Below are positions 9,520 through 21,310 of a stretch of DNA of 64,000 nucleotides, piece after piece; position 1 is the stretch's first letter; each line of letters starts with the position of its first letter. Under the pieces are notes generated by a model. It had not been told where the DNA came from and did not search any database. It saw only the letters and a program-made list of their open reading frames with translations. The DNA is from Calonectria ilicicola (taxonomy: Eukaryota > Ascomycota > Sordariomycetes > Hypocreales > Nectriaceae), in NCBI GenBank assembly GCA_020809705.1, contig CP085829.1, positions 4,216,001-4,280,000 on the forward strand, given 5' to 3'. The position numbers were made by a program, and so were the translations under genes.

Positions 9520-12500
9520 TTGGAGGGCAGGCAGGAGAGGCGAGAATCAGACGAGGACGGCGAGACGGGAGACGGAGGTCGGAGACGGGGCGTGGGCAAG
9601 TGGGAGCCGCGGAGCTTGGTTGGTAGCCTTGAGCTTAGCCTCTAGGAAAGGGAAGCCGTGGAGCTTGAAGCGTGGAGCAAGGGCGTGTAAGGCAAGGAAC
9701 AGCCGAACATGGACATGGGGAGAGAGCGCAGCGCAGCACGGCATGTCAATGGCATGGCATGAAGGTAGGCGTGTGGGCGTCCATGGCCGCCTGGGGGAGA
9801 AAAGCAGAGCGAGGGGGGGGCGTGTTGCAAGCAGCGATCTGACTTACACGGAGCGAAAGGGCTGCGCGCATGCGTGCTTAGCGTCGTGGGAAGTGGGAAA
9901 TGGGTGTGCCGCCGTGCCCCACAGGGAAATAGCTTGGCTCCCATAGGCTGGGCTAGAAACATGAAGACATATACTTTTTACACCTTGTTTCCTCACTGAT
10001 TTCTGGTGTTTTTACGTACTGCGCCGACCCTGTCTCACCTCGCCGCTCGCCGTGCGGCTCCGGTGTGCTGCTGTGCTGTAACGTCAACGTCAATACTTCG
10101 CAACGAAGCACGGGTCTCTTGCCTGCTTTCGTCCCGGCTTGCATCTGTCGCAGCACCCTCTCGTTCTTCATTTGACCGCCTCGCTAAAGGGCAGCATTGA
10201 GTTTTTACTTTGGGCTAGAAGCAAAAGAAGAGACTTGGGACGCTTGACAGGCTAGACGGTCTTCTATGCAACACACACTCACGCACACACAGACACACGG
10301 GCCCCAAAGAAGGAAAAGGAAAAAATTAAAGACCCCTGGTTGACATGTTTTTTTAGTGCTGGGCTTAGGCCTGCACGTCGGCGTCACAGTGGGGGGGAAG
10401 TGCCTGTGAACGGACCATCCGAACGAGGGAGACGGGGACCACAGAGAGAGGGAAAAGTGCGGTTTACCCTCGGGAACAGAATGGAAAAAAGGCCCGAGGG
10501 GCATGGAAGAAAGACCGAGCGATGGACGAGTGGTGCTCCTTGCTGACTTGAAGAATGGAGAAGTGGATGTGAGTGGAGAGCCAGGCAAGAGAGGAGGGGG
10601 GGGCCCAACGACCGACTCGAGCGGATGTGCGGAAGAATGATAGAAAAAAGAAAATAATCAATGAAAAACGACTTAGCCGCTGGTTCTCCCCCCCCCCCTG
10701 CCTCATCAGAATCGTTTATTCAAGACGGTTTTCCTCTCGGAGTGCGCGATTCTCGTAGTCTCGGATGGCCCTTTTTTGGTCCCCTTGGACCCTTTGACGT
10801 CGGTCGTATTTTTACTCTCGGGCATGTCATGATATTGATTTTTCACATCCGCCGTGTTTGCCCCCCCGTTCATGCTCCTCTCACATGCTTTTTCATGCAC
10901 AAGAACCCTAAACCCTGGAAGACTTGGGGGGAGACAGCGCGGGCGAGAGAGAAAGAGAGCGAGAGAGAGAGATTGAGAGAAAGAGGAGCCATGCAGGTCG
11001 CAGATTCATAGGGGCACACCCCGCATCCCATCCCTCTGGTTTTGGTTTTTTTTCTGCTTTCCCCATCCATCATGTCTGCTTCCCCGGAGGGTAAAGGGCG
11101 CCTGGGCCTGGATTTCGCAGCTCTTCCAACCCTCCCACCCAGCGACTCACAGCCTCTCAGCAGCCGATTTTGCGGGGTAGTCGCAAAGCCAATACACCCC
11201 CGTCTTTTTTCCCATTTCCCTGGCCCTGTTGTGTTTGCCAGACCCAGATCTCGCGGGGCCCCCATTGGCCGCCACCCGCGAAGCCTCACCTCGACCATCT
11301 CGCGGGATGACGCATTCCTGTCGGTAATGGCACGCCGCGTGCAGCAGCAGCTCTTGGGAGGCGCTTGGCCGCAGCGAATCGGATGGCCGCAGCGTCTTCC
11401 CCCAGGACGAACCATCTTGCACGCGTTCCCAGGGTCCCTCACCTCTGCCCTTTCTCGTTGGGCCGACCACAACCCCACGCCCGCTGCCCGAGCACTAAAG
11501 ACCAAAAAGCCCACCCACACCTTGCTCCCCTTACCTCCGACTCGGAGCTAGAGCCAAAGCATAACCACTTCATTATGAAACAGTATGGGGTAAAATCCAT
11601 CTCATTTCCCTATCTCTCGCCTGTCATCATCCAGCCCGCTCTTACGCGGGGTGTGCCGCCTCTGCCATCTTCCAGCTCTGGAGGCGTCTGTCTGTCTCAG
11701 TATCGTGCATCCAGCTCCAATTAGCTTTTAGCTTGCTCTGTCTTTTCGACCTCCGAGCCGAAGACTTGTTTTTTTTTTCCGCTGCGATTTTCGGAGAACC
11801 GGCCGGGGAAATGGATTCCTGCTCTTTGCCCCCCTCCCAACAAAAAAACAACAACAACAATCTGTCAGATCGGACCGACGACCGATATTGAGACCCAAGC
11901 TGACTTGCCTTGCAAAAAGTAATAGAGGACCGTAGTAATGTACTAGAATAGGTTACACGTGGAGTCTTCGTGTTGTCCTAGTGGTGGGAAGCCAACCACG
12001 TCTCAATGGCCATCGTAGCTCGCCAGCAGAACGGCCTTGAAAGTCTAAAGTCCGTCTTCCGACATCTAGGTTTCAACCATAGTATTGGATGCCCTACTTC
12101 ACCATCTAGGCGAGCAACCAAGGCAAGTCCACGAATAGGAACAACGGGGCGCCATTGCCTGTCGCGCGATCATCAATTGACTGTGCCACTCTTCTTGCCT
12201 CGGGGAGACACAGGCCTCCAGCAACTATCTGCCGACATCTTCTTGCCATGGGTTCTTTCTGTGTTGCCCATCCGCTTACACGCGGGTGCGTATGCAGACA
12301 CAGCTGATCAAGATGCCGGAACAGCTGGAAAAGGAAGAGTCGTGGCAAAGCGCCTACCTCATTGCGGGGTCCCGGCGTCACCCGAGGGCTCGTCAACACC
12401 ACTCAGCTCTGCTACACGATGGGTTCAAGGCGTCTTCGCGCTACCTAGAGGCGCTCTGTAACGTCCAACCAGACGCTCGCGCTTGGTCGTGTTTACCATT

Positions 12501-14660
12501 CCGGCCAGAATGCTTGTTCCATTAGCTGTCGCAAAACGTGGTGGCTTGCGCTGGCGGGTGGCTAAATTACGTAGTGCGGGCGATGTCCTTTGGGGGTGGG
12601 CATGACTGGCTGAGGTGTTGTGTGATGGCAAAGTGTGTACAGCCGTGTCGACGGCAGTGATCAGCTGTGATAGTGATGGGCGTCGTCACTTTTGCAACTT
12701 GATGTCATGGGCCAATGCAGCTGTTGAGAATGCGTGGGACAGCTCAGCATCTCCAGGACCCTTGATCCGCAGTGGGTGGCGAGCTGGATCCCGTGGCCCT
12801 GTGGCGATCTGGGTGCCCAACTTGGACCAAACGACAACCAGGGTTTGATCGGATCCGTTGCAGTCCTAAAAGCCATGGTTATCGAGATCCCCGGTTCTCC
12901 GCAGAGACCGACGGGCCGGGGACGAACCAAGACTATTTTCCCCCCCTCGTTCCCCATGGCAGGCCGATTGGGTCTAGCAAGCGGGGGAGGCACTCGGAAC
13001 ATGGTACACCACTAGTCATGGCAGGTCGAGAGTCCTACGAGTATAATACAATCCTAGAAAGTTTTTCCCTGCTATTTCTAAACTGCTTAATAAGAAAATA
13101 GAATAAAGATAAAAATAAATAAATTAGATATATAATTTTTTTTTTTTTTTTTTTTTTTAGTTTAACTTGATATTTTGAGCAGTCAAGTTCCGTGACGCCT
13201 CATTGGAAAATGTCTGAGGCACAACCTTTCAAGGGTTGTATTGGAAGGGTGAATGAGTATAGAAAAGCAAGTCTAATGAATAACTCTAAAACTACGTGGT
13301 TCAATATTCAACCTGTTTTTACTCATTTACCAAAGGTGATTCTCTTTATTTGATTTTTTCTTGCTCTACGCTGTAGTATAATCACAGAGATTTGCGCAGT
13401 GCATCATGTACCTCGTCACGCTCATGGTGGGTCATGCGTTCATGACTCTTCTTTTGCGGCTTGAGGCTGAATGATTCACCAAACTAGGCGAGCAGCCATG
13501 GCTTGTATCAGGAGGGAAGCATGACGTAAGGGTTCTTTGAGGCTAGAAAGCTTTCAGACACGCCAAGGCAGGCAAAAGGGTATTTCGAGATCGTCGCTCA
13601 CATGGGCAAATCTGGCGTGGGGAAAGCTTTCGCGGCACGAGATTGGTCGGTGTGCGGGCTGGGGTGCGGCTACACAGCAGCGGAACGACAATGACAAATG
13701 CCCAACGTGCATGTCGATGCCGCACAGAAGTGTTCTCGATCAACCAAGTTGTGTACACACCATTTTGGTTTTTTCGGCCTGATGGGCATCCGGGCTGCTT
13801 TGCTCTATTTAGATCGTCGGTCGGGTACCTTGCGCTGACGCTCGAATCTGGTGGCGCGTGGGCGTACCCCTCTTCTTGGTGAGATGGCTGCCTGCACAGC
13901 CACGCACAAAGCCTGGCTGTCAGCCCTCTGTTCTGCCTTGGCCGTTGGTGCAGGGAGATTCGTTGGGGGCTTTCAGCGAGGATGAATTAATTCCATTGAA
14001 AATCGCCGCCCCCTTGGCCCTTTGCCTTTGAGTAATTGCGAGCCGCCCAATCGTATTCGCACTTCGCATGTTGGCTGCCTCGCGGCTCGCCTTGCCACAG
14101 CCTTCAGTCATCGGCAGGACGGCAGCGCGGAACTGACACTTGACGTGCATTGGTCTAGCCCGGAGTTGACATAAGCCCGTAAATGTGAATGGGGAAAAAA
14201 AAAGAAAAAGTCCACTTTTGAAACAACACCACACAACAAAGACATCAGCCCAACTGTCAAACCCAGACGCCTGGCGCCTGAACACATCTCATGTGTACTG
14301 TTCATTGTGTCTAGCCTCACCAGGTGGCGCAACTTACCTTGACACACGCTCCCGTTCCCGAAAAAAAAGGGACAAAAGTCCTGTCTGTCTTGGTGGATCA
14401 AGGCTGAGTGAGTGGGAAATTGAACGAGAGCGAACACTGCCTAGCCACAAGGCATTGACCAAAACTGTGTACGCAACGCAGAGCCGCCTTCTTATTAAAC
14501 CCTGGGCCATCTTCATTTTGTAATTTCGAAACACTCACGACAGTTACACGGGAAGGTCAAGCATCCTCTCTGCCTCTGACTTCTTTTCCATAACCATACT
14601 TGTTTATTTTTTTCATTAATCCACTCGCTTTTATTCTGCTCATAGTAAAAGTTGCCCATA
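9520..14660. other. 5-kb gene-poor region
   Basis: Long open frames here (for example 11042-11551 on the plus strand) are proline/serine/arginine-rich with no motif and overlap equally long frames on the other strand, as expected of GC-rich noncoding DNA. It has GA-rich tracts (about 10945-10985) and a T23 run in an AT-rich island (about 13080-13160). The left end should include the promoter of the microprotein gene and the right end (pyrimidine-rich, about 14560-14660) the leader of the VWA-Hint gene. Confidence 0.5.
13136..13158. repeat. T23 homopolymer in an AT-rich island
   Basis: Twenty-three T in a row follow an A/T-only stretch of about 50 bp rich in AAATAAAT. It could be the degenerate poly-A end of an old retroelement insertion on the minus strand, but no element body was recognised beside it. 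Confidence 0.7.
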
Positions 14661-17035
14661 ATGGTAAGACCTATCCCGCCTAGATCACGAAGCCCCTATT
14701 CGTATCTTGCAACGACTAACACATGGCATTTACAGAGAGTCCCTATCCCAAATAACACCATCGTAACCAGAGAAGGCATCGTTGAGAATAACTTCACAGC
14801 CGATTTGCCCACTCGCCCAAAGCAAAGCCAGGATGAAGAATTCAGCATCTCCATTTCATGCAACTCCGAGGTCGCCCTCAACGTAGAACCCATCCCAGAC
14901 AAGGACGCCCTGCTCGTCCAGGTCAAGCCTCCCAGAGAACCAAGCATCCAGATTCCCCATGTCCCCACCGACATTGTTCTTGTCATCGACGTCTCTGGGA
15001 GCATGGCCGCTGCGGCTCCAGTCCCTGGAGAGGACCCCAGCGAAGACACGGGTCTTTCAGTGCTCGATCTGACAAAACACGCGGCTCGAACAATCATCGA
15101 GACCATGAACAAGGATGATCGGCTGGGAATCGTCACGTTTGGCAGCAAAGTCCGGGTCCTCCAGTCCCTCAACTACATGACGGACGAATACAAGGATATC
15201 TCCCGCAAAAACGTTGCAAACATGCGGCCCCAGGACGCAACCAATCTTTGGCACGGCATTCTCGAAGGCCTCAAGCTGTTCAAGGGAAATGAGTCATCTT
15301 CCAGGGTTCCTGCAATTCTGGTCCTGACAGACGGAATGCCTAACCACATGTAAGCTGCTTACCCACCAATTTGTCTTATTTTTCTCAGCACCCATTTTTT
15401 CCCCTCGCAAGGTTAACTAACACTCCCTGTTATAGGTGCCCTCCTTTGGGCTACGTCCCCAAGATTCGGAACATGGGTGAGCTCCCCGCCACAATCCATA
15501 CTTTTGGGTTTGGGTACAGCCTCCGATCTGGACTGCTCAAGTCCATTGCGGAGATTGGCGGTGGAAACTATGCCTTCATCCCAGACGCCGGCATGATTGG
15601 CACCGTCTTTGTCCACGCCGTGGCCAACCTGCAGAGCACGTTCGCCACAAGGGCTGAGCTCAAATTGACATACTCTTCAAAACTCGAGATCGAGGAGACA
15701 ATGGGCGAATCTGTGGATCAGCAGCCCCCCCAGACCCTCGAAAACGGGGTGAGGGAACTCACCTTGTCTCTAGGAAACATCCAGTTCGGCCAGTCCCGTG
15801 ACATCTTTTTGCACGTCAAAAACTTAGACACCGCCGTTAATGAAATTGACAATATTGTCAAAGTTACACTCACTTACATCAAGCCCAGCTTCGCCCCCAG
15901 CGACCCCTATGAAATCTCAGTTGCTCGTAACATCCTTGCTACTACGAGCCTGCCCGACGAGGAGATTGCTTATCACCAATCCCGATCCCAAATATGCAAC
16001 TTCATCTCATCCCTCTTCCCCCTTAAGCCCGATGGAGAGCACCAACACAAGACGGCAATTCGAGACACGCTCCCCGCGAAAGTTAAGGAGCTCAGGGAGC
16101 TGACGGAAAACCTCCCTTCAAACTTTTACATGGACGACAAGAACCTCTCTCTGAAGATGGACATTTCGTCCGAAGAGCCCAAGGGCCAGGTCTACCTTGC
16201 TCTTTCTTCGCCAGACTACTTCGAGAAATGGGGCTGCCACTTTCTGCCCTCGCTGCTCAACGCCCACACCCGCCAGATCTGCAACTCGTTCAAGGACCCC
16301 GGCCCCCTGCAGTACGGATCCGACAGCCCGCTCTTCAAGTCGTGCCGCGATGCCCTCGACACGGCCTTCGACAACCTCCCCGCCCCGGAGCCCACGCCCG
16401 TCATGCGCCAGCGCCACACCTGGGGCAGCCGCGCCCTCGCCGCCACCTCCGCCGTCACCCGCTCGGCGCCCATCAGCATGAGCCGCTGGAACAACTCTAG
16501 AGGAGTCTGCTTCGCCGGCTCAACCAGCGTCACCCTCGCCTCGGGCAGGACCGTCGAGATCCGCAAGCTGCGCCGCGGCATGAAGGTGCGCACCCCGCTA
16601 GGCTCCCGCAAGGTCGCCATGCTGCTGCGCACCCCCGTGCAGAGCGAGGTCCTCTGCCGCATGGGCAAGGTCCTCGTCACCCCCTGGCACCCCGTGTCCT
16701 CCGACGGCAAGGCCTGGGGCTTCCCCGCAAGCACTGCGCAGGGAGCCGTGCTGTACACGGGCTCCATCTACTCGGTCCTGCTGGAGCGGGACCGCAACTC
16801 GGCGGCCCACGCCATCCGGGTCGGCCATCTCTGGGGCGTCACCCTCGGCCACGGCCTGACGTCGGGCAACGACGTCCGGGCACACAGCTTCTTCGGAGAC
16901 TACAACGCCGTAGGGAAGGGCCTTGTGGCGCTAGGACGTCGAAGCAACGGCGTGGTTGTGGGCGCAGGTGTTGAGAGGGACCAAACTACGAACTTGGTCA
17001 AGGGGTTCAAGAGCTTTTGGGGGATTGCAGCCTAA
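14661..17035 (+). CDS. VWA-Hint (Vint) domain protein
   Basis: Exons 14661-14663, 14736-15349 and 15436-17035 give 738 residues. The first coding exon is just the ATG: GTAAGA follows at once and the 72-nt intron ends with GACTAAC and TTTACAG. If this intron were retained, 24 extra residues would be read in frame. Domain order: a von Willebrand A domain with the MIDAS motif DVSGS at about residues 86-90 and the later LVLTDGMPNH; a middle region matching the Vwaint-type linker; then a Hint-like (Vint) domain opening at Cys564 in RGVCFAGSTSV and holding the second block as VTPWHPVSSDGK with His624. Hedgehog/intein Hint domains use such a Cys for autocatalytic N-S shift. I see no C-terminal His-Asn, so cholesterol- or splicing-type chemistry is not implied. 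Such VWA-Hint proteins are known in fungi and other eukaryotes but their biology is little known. No signal peptide is visible. Confidence 0.88.
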
Positions 17036-17541
17036 AGGGCGGGCAAACGATTCAATTTGAAGGCACAGATCGGTCATTCATTTACTGGGCCAAACAATGC
17101 TAATTATCCGTGACGATGTCCATGATGAAAAGGAAATCAACGATTCCGGGGCAGGTTTTGATATGCAGATCATGAGAATGACATATATAAGTTAGATGCT
17201 ATCCACACGGAAACCAATAATATACCTTTTTTATTTGTTTACTAAAATTGAGGTGTAAAAACGGTTCGCGTAGAAAAAGTCGTAAGGGAGCAGTCCAAGG
17301 GATGTATGCATTAGACTTACCTGTATTTCAGAGTTAGCACAAGGGTGTCGGGCTCTTCCTTTCCTTGAAGCAAGAAAATAACTATATGAATCACATGACG
17401 ATACTTTTATTTTAGATCAGACGCCTTTCACAGCAGTGATTTACACCTTGCACATACAATTGACTTGAATTTACCATCGCATTTCGAATTATGAAATAGG
17501 AGACAGAATGCCTTGAGACCTTCCAAACCACACACCATCTC
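17036..17541. other. Convergent 3' spacer
   Basis: Lies between the ends of the VWA-Hint gene and the minus-strand HET gene, so it should hold both poly-A sites. It is AT-rich with no coding signal. Confidence 0.5.
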
Positions 17542-19635
17542 TTAGGCCAGAGTAATTTCTTTCATCCCAAACTTTGACATGTCCCCTGCACTCATTGAGA
17601 AGAGATAAATTAACCCGACCCTATGAAATATTCCAGAGCTTTGCTCTTCGACGATTATGGCTGAAGGGTACTGCCTGCTTGACAAGACCAACCAACAATC
17701 CCGACTTCGCTCGCGGTCAATGTCTATGATAGCTTCGCCATCAGGCACTTCTGGGTTCCCCGAGTAATATACCGAGCCCGCTTTAGTGGAAATTTTCGGG
17801 GGCTTGTACAAAACAGGAATCATTATTGCCCTGATTTTTAGCGTTCCTTCAACCGCTGCAGCTGTCATGTCATCCAAGCCAACACTGACGTTAACTTCCA
17901 GGATTTTCATGTCGGATTCATTGGAGCTCTCCAGGTTCCTAGGGATCTGGAAACTGATAATTCCGTCGACGCTAGACCAGCTCCAAGTTGGCGCTCTCGG
18001 TTTGGCCGGTCGAGATAGGTTGGCGAGCTCCATTATTCCAGTCGCCTTCATCATGGGCTTTCTGCCAATGTCTTTAGCTCCCCAAAACAATGACTTTGCA
18101 ATGTCGTCTACCCAGTGGCCCGCGACATATTGACCTCCAAACCCGGCTGATCGGAATTGAATCGCGGCTCCGGCTATAGCCGGGAGTCTGTCAGAGTCAA
18201 ACGAAAGGCCCCGACAGGTGAACTCTTCCACAACCTGGTACCAGATATCAAATCTGGTCTGGGGCGTAGAGACAAATGTTTTTCTAAGTTCGGCAAACTG
18301 TTGAGTGGCGCTTCTATAAGTCCTGATACTGGACAAGTCCGAATTCTCCGGGCTGTTCCCACCGGCTTCTCGAGCGGTGATGGCGCGACATTCCCAAAAC
18401 ATCTGGTCGTTGCCAAAATGCAGCAATGCCCGAGAGAGCAGGCGCTCTTGCATGCACCAACCTCGGGTGTTTAGAAAGCAATCGTCAATAGTGTCGATAA
18501 ATTTTGGAAGATGCTCCCGCACAGAAAAGTCCGAGTCAATGACGACTTCTCTGGTGCTTCGGGGTTTCAGAAACCCATCGGTGCTTTTGCGCGAGTGGAG
18601 TGCAGAGATAGTAACCGCGGCATCACGATAGACATCAGCCATCCTTGACGCCTCCACCGTCCAATCTTCTGCGGAATCTTGGATAATGCAGAGGGCATCG
18701 ATCCACACATATCGCAGCCCCAGCTCCCGCGTGACGCGGATCGTGTCCCGAAAGTTTTGCGGAAGATCATCCATCGGAAGACCATTCTGATATGCTTCAA
18801 TATTAGACATGAGCGTTTTGCAAGGGATTTCTCCTCCCCAGCAGTGTGTCAGCGCAGCGTAAGGCTCCTTTTCATCCGTGGTGATGAAGAGTCTAGGGAT
18901 GGCTTGGGAATCCACGCCGACGTCAATCACTCTGGTTGGAAGGCTAGCGGTAACCGTGGCGCACCCCTTGTGGTTTTCTGTGCAGTTTTTGAGCCAGAAA
19001 CGGGCAGTTTCAAAAACATCATCCGATAGAGAATCGTCCGGAATAGCTCGCTCAAAGTCGTGTTCTACCCACTTTCCACCCAGAGGAGGGCTCTCTAAAG
19101 ATACATCGGTATCATACAGCCGACGCCGACTAACTTTGAACATGTGCTGTGGCATTCCGTAAGGGTACGTTGTGGAAGATCGCTCCTGGTCCGAGAAGGT
19201 AGCCACAAAGTTACCCGCACCAGTCCATTTGTACGCAAAGACGGGGAAGAACATAAGAGGGAGTTCGCCATTTGGTCCATCAGCGTAATCCTCCGCGATC
19301 AAACGACACAGCGAGCATTTATCCGTGCTCTCTCGAAGGTCCTCGATGGTTTTATGATGACGGAAACCGTAGCCCCAGCTGTCATCATGTCGTGCATTGA
19401 GGAGGTTATTTGTCCAGGCCTCGCTAGGTGCTTCTTTGGGTGGTCGGAAGCCCGAATCCGAAAACTCGGACATGAACTGTCGACACAGCTCACATAGCGA
19501 TACTTGAGGGCCAGCTCCTTGTTCCATGCTATTAGAATGTACCAACCATGGAGGTTGTCCGGTTGAGTGTGATTTTTGGGAGAGTAAGAATTTGGCGTCA
19601 GGCCGAAATGCTGCCCTGGTCAGCTTAGTGTACAT
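17542..19635 (-). CDS. HET-domain (heterokaryon incompatibility) protein
   Basis: One uninterrupted frame of 697 residues. The HET domain blocks are all present: YAALTHCWGG at about residues 259-268, YVWIDALCIIQDS at about 316-328, MADVYRDAAVTISA just after it, and GWCMQERLLSRALLHF from about 391. A later DRLPAIAG and an APTWSWSSVDG block are also typical of this family. The N-terminal part has two CxxC pairs (LCELC and CSLC), common in long fungal HET proteins. An alternative start is Met37 (MEQGAGPQ), which places the first CxxC near the N-terminus as in many relatives. HET proteins act in cytoplasm in non-self recognition and can trigger cell death; the partner or ligand of this one cannot be told. 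No truncation or stop seen. Confidence 0.93.
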   Translation of the reverse strand: MYTKLTRAAFRPDAKFLLSQKSHSTGQPPWLVHSNSMEQGAGPQVSLCELCRQFMSEFSDSGFRPPKEAPSEAWTNNLLNARHDDSWGYGFRHHKTIEDLRESTDKCSLCRLIAEDYADGPNGELPLMFFPVFAYKWTGAGNFVATFSDQERSSTTYPYGMPQHMFKVSRRRLYDTDVSLESPPLGGKWVEHDFERAIPDDSLSDDVFETARFWLKNCTENHKGCATVTASLPTRVIDVGVDSQAIPRLFITTDEKEPYAALTHCWGGEIPCKTLMSNIEAYQNGLPMDDLPQNFRDTIRVTRELGLRYVWIDALCIIQDSAEDWTVEASRMADVYRDAAVTISALHSRKSTDGFLKPRSTREVVIDSDFSVREHLPKFIDTIDDCFLNTRGWCMQERLLSRALLHFGNDQMFWECRAITAREAGGNSPENSDLSSIRTYRSATQQFAELRKTFVSTPQTRFDIWYQVVEEFTCRGLSFDSDRLPAIAGAAIQFRSAGFGGQYVAGHWVDDIAKSLFWGAKDIGRKPMMKATGIMELANLSRPAKPRAPTWSWSSVDGIISFQIPRNLESSNESDMKILEVNVSVGLDDMTAAAVEGTLKIRAIMIPVLYKPPKISTKAGSVYYSGNPEVPDGEAIIDIDRERSRDCWLVLSSRQYPSAIIVEEQSSGIFHRVGLIYLFSMSAGDMSKFGMKEITLA

Positions 19636-19981
19636 TGACCCAACCCTGCAATTAAATGGGACCTTGACATGATTTATTCCATTCTTTCTCTCTTGTCAAA
19701 ATAGACTTCATGCGCTTTGGGATAGTGTTGTCAAAAAAAAAAAACGAGGGAAAAATCAAGAAACCAATTGCACCCAAGTTTTTCGGAGCCAAACGAGGGG
19801 CCCTCTTTATATTCTCTCGATATCAATCTATTGTGACCCCGCTTCAATTGCATCCTTAATTACTCCCATCGGCCCCCAAATATCCCAATTCACAACACTA
19901 TCATAAAATCCAGGGGCCAACGCAAAAAGTCCATTGCGCACGAAAAACCCATGGTATTACTTTTAGAAACCACGGTACCTC
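19636..19981. other. Spacer upstream of the HET gene
   Basis: Holds the promoter/leader of the HET gene and the 3' end of the next minus-strand gene. An oligo-A tract (about 19733-19743) and an AT-rich stretch are the only visible features. Confidence 0.45.
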
Positions 19982-21217
19982 TTAACTTTCTTCAACGTTC
20001 TCGTTCATGATTGCGAGGAGGTCATCACCCAGGTCGAACTGTCCCCACATGAAGTCTCGCTGCACGACTCTTTGCAGTATGTGGCGTAGGCCGTCCCAAT
20101 ATTTAGGGGCCTCACTGGCATGCAACTGCGGTTTTGATAGAGGAATAGCCAATTTAAATAATACCCAGGCATCTCGGCCACACCGTTTCTCAACCCAAAT
20201 AGCGTCATGAGGATACAGCAGCTTTGTCAAGTCTGCACCTTCCAATGTTGCACGTGAGAATACTCCTGACAAAGCCAGGATATTCCTAGGAAGAGACATT
20301 AGGGCTTCTTTAGCAGCGATGTCGTTAGGGAACCTGAAATCAGGCGAAGATATTTGCTGTAGCTGAGAGATGATCCTTTTCGTATGGTGGTTTGCCTCGC
20401 GGATTGTGGCTACGAAAAGATCTCTGCGAACCACAGAATATTTCTCCAGCATATATCTGATAGGCTGCCAATCCTTTGATCGTGTTGGTGAAGCTGCTAA
20501 TCGGGCCTTTAATAGGGCTCTTTCGTGCTCTGACAAGAATTCAGTAGAAGTTGCTAGGTCCTTGTCTGGGGAGATTTGAACAATCTCGGAGCGTTCTTCT
20601 TCTTCATCAACGATGCTGGGGCTTGTTGAGGGTTCTCTATGAACCGTGTTAGCAATAAAGGAGTCAAGTCTGCCCTCATTGGCAGCAGCAACCAAGTATG
20701 GTTCTAGACTATCACATGTCGGCAACATCTGCTCTTCATCCCAGTAGAAGTGCTTGGAGGTTCCGGAAATCTCTGCCAGTGCCTTCAACCGCTCATTGCA
20801 TCTTTCAACAAAGCGCTTCTGTCCCTTGTCACCAAATCTGGGGCGATCCTCCTCCGCTAGCGGCGCCAGTACACGAGACAAAATTGTCTGGTGAGTCTGG
20901 GTGGAGGCATCCACGGAATTGTAAAATCGCGTACGGTCGCTTCGGTTGGCTCTGGAACGTCGATGTCGTAGCAATTCATTTACAGAGGTGATAATCTGTT
21001 CGGTTATGGAATCTTCCATGAGATCCAGTTTGAAATCGTCATTAATGTCTTGTCCATCCATGTGGTCGGGATTCTCGGATCGCTCTAGGCGAGGTCCATC
21101 CTTCGCAACTATGCTTTCCCAGCTGGACGACTTGGGTAGTGGTCCATCGTCGACATCTGTCGAATCTGAGTCTTGGTATCCAGTATCGTTGCCATCGCCG
21201 GCTCTAATTCTCTTCAT
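19982..21217 (-). CDS. Unrecognised protein, 411 aa
   Basis: A single exon encodes an acidic-then-helical protein I do not recognise. Residues 1-60 are Asp/Ser-rich and disordered; a basic stretch RHRRSRANRSDRTRF lies near residue 85, and a helical region with HYWDEEQ-like and DWQPIRYMLEKY segments follows. The C-terminal third is rich in conserved-looking Trp/Leu/Asp positions (WVEKRCGRDAWVLFKLAIPL). No enzyme motif or membrane segment. Just upstream, and in the same frame, an ATG at 21310 opens 21 codons including PKGPKRRKIED (nuclear-localisation-like) that end at TAG (21247-21245), then run on in frame to the chosen Met. The true start may therefore once have been 21310. It shares orientation with the HET gene 346 bp away; no functional link is shown. 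Confidence 0.6.
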   Translation of the reverse strand: MKRIRAGDGNDTGYQDSDSTDVDDGPLPKSSSWESIVAKDGPRLERSENPDHMDGQDINDDFKLDLMEDSITEQIITSVNELLRHRRSRANRSDRTRFYNSVDASTQTHQTILSRVLAPLAEEDRPRFGDKGQKRFVERCNERLKALAEISGTSKHFYWDEEQMLPTCDSLEPYLVAAANEGRLDSFIANTVHREPSTSPSIVDEEEERSEIVQISPDKDLATSTEFLSEHERALLKARLAASPTRSKDWQPIRYMLEKYSVVRRDLFVATIREANHHTKRIISQLQQISSPDFRFPNDIAAKEALMSLPRNILALSGVFSRATLEGADLTKLLYPHDAIWVEKRCGRDAWVLFKLAIPLSKPQLHASEAPKYWDGLRHILQRVVQRDFMWGQFDLGDDLLAIMNENVEES

Positions 21218-21244
21218 GTGCTCTGCCTGTCCGTTGAACGTGCT

Positions 21245-21310
21245 CTAGTTTTCGACGTCTTCATTGTCTTCAATCTTTCGCCGCTTGGGGCCCTTGGGTT
21301 TTTGCAGCAT
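21245..21310 (-). promoter_or_regulatory. In-frame upstream ORF (21 codons) ending in TAG
   Basis: Starts at an ATG in the leader of the 411-residue protein and is in phase with it; the TAG is followed by nine sense codons and then the downstream ATG. It encodes a basic cluster (KGPKRRKIE) followed by an acidic run. It may be a regulatory upstream ORF or the original N-terminus cut off by a nonsense change. Confidence 0.5.

Noticed and set aside
11042..11551. 169-residue frame
   Set aside because: Arg/Pro/Ser-rich, overlapped on the opposite strand by an even longer frame, no start context or splice structure.
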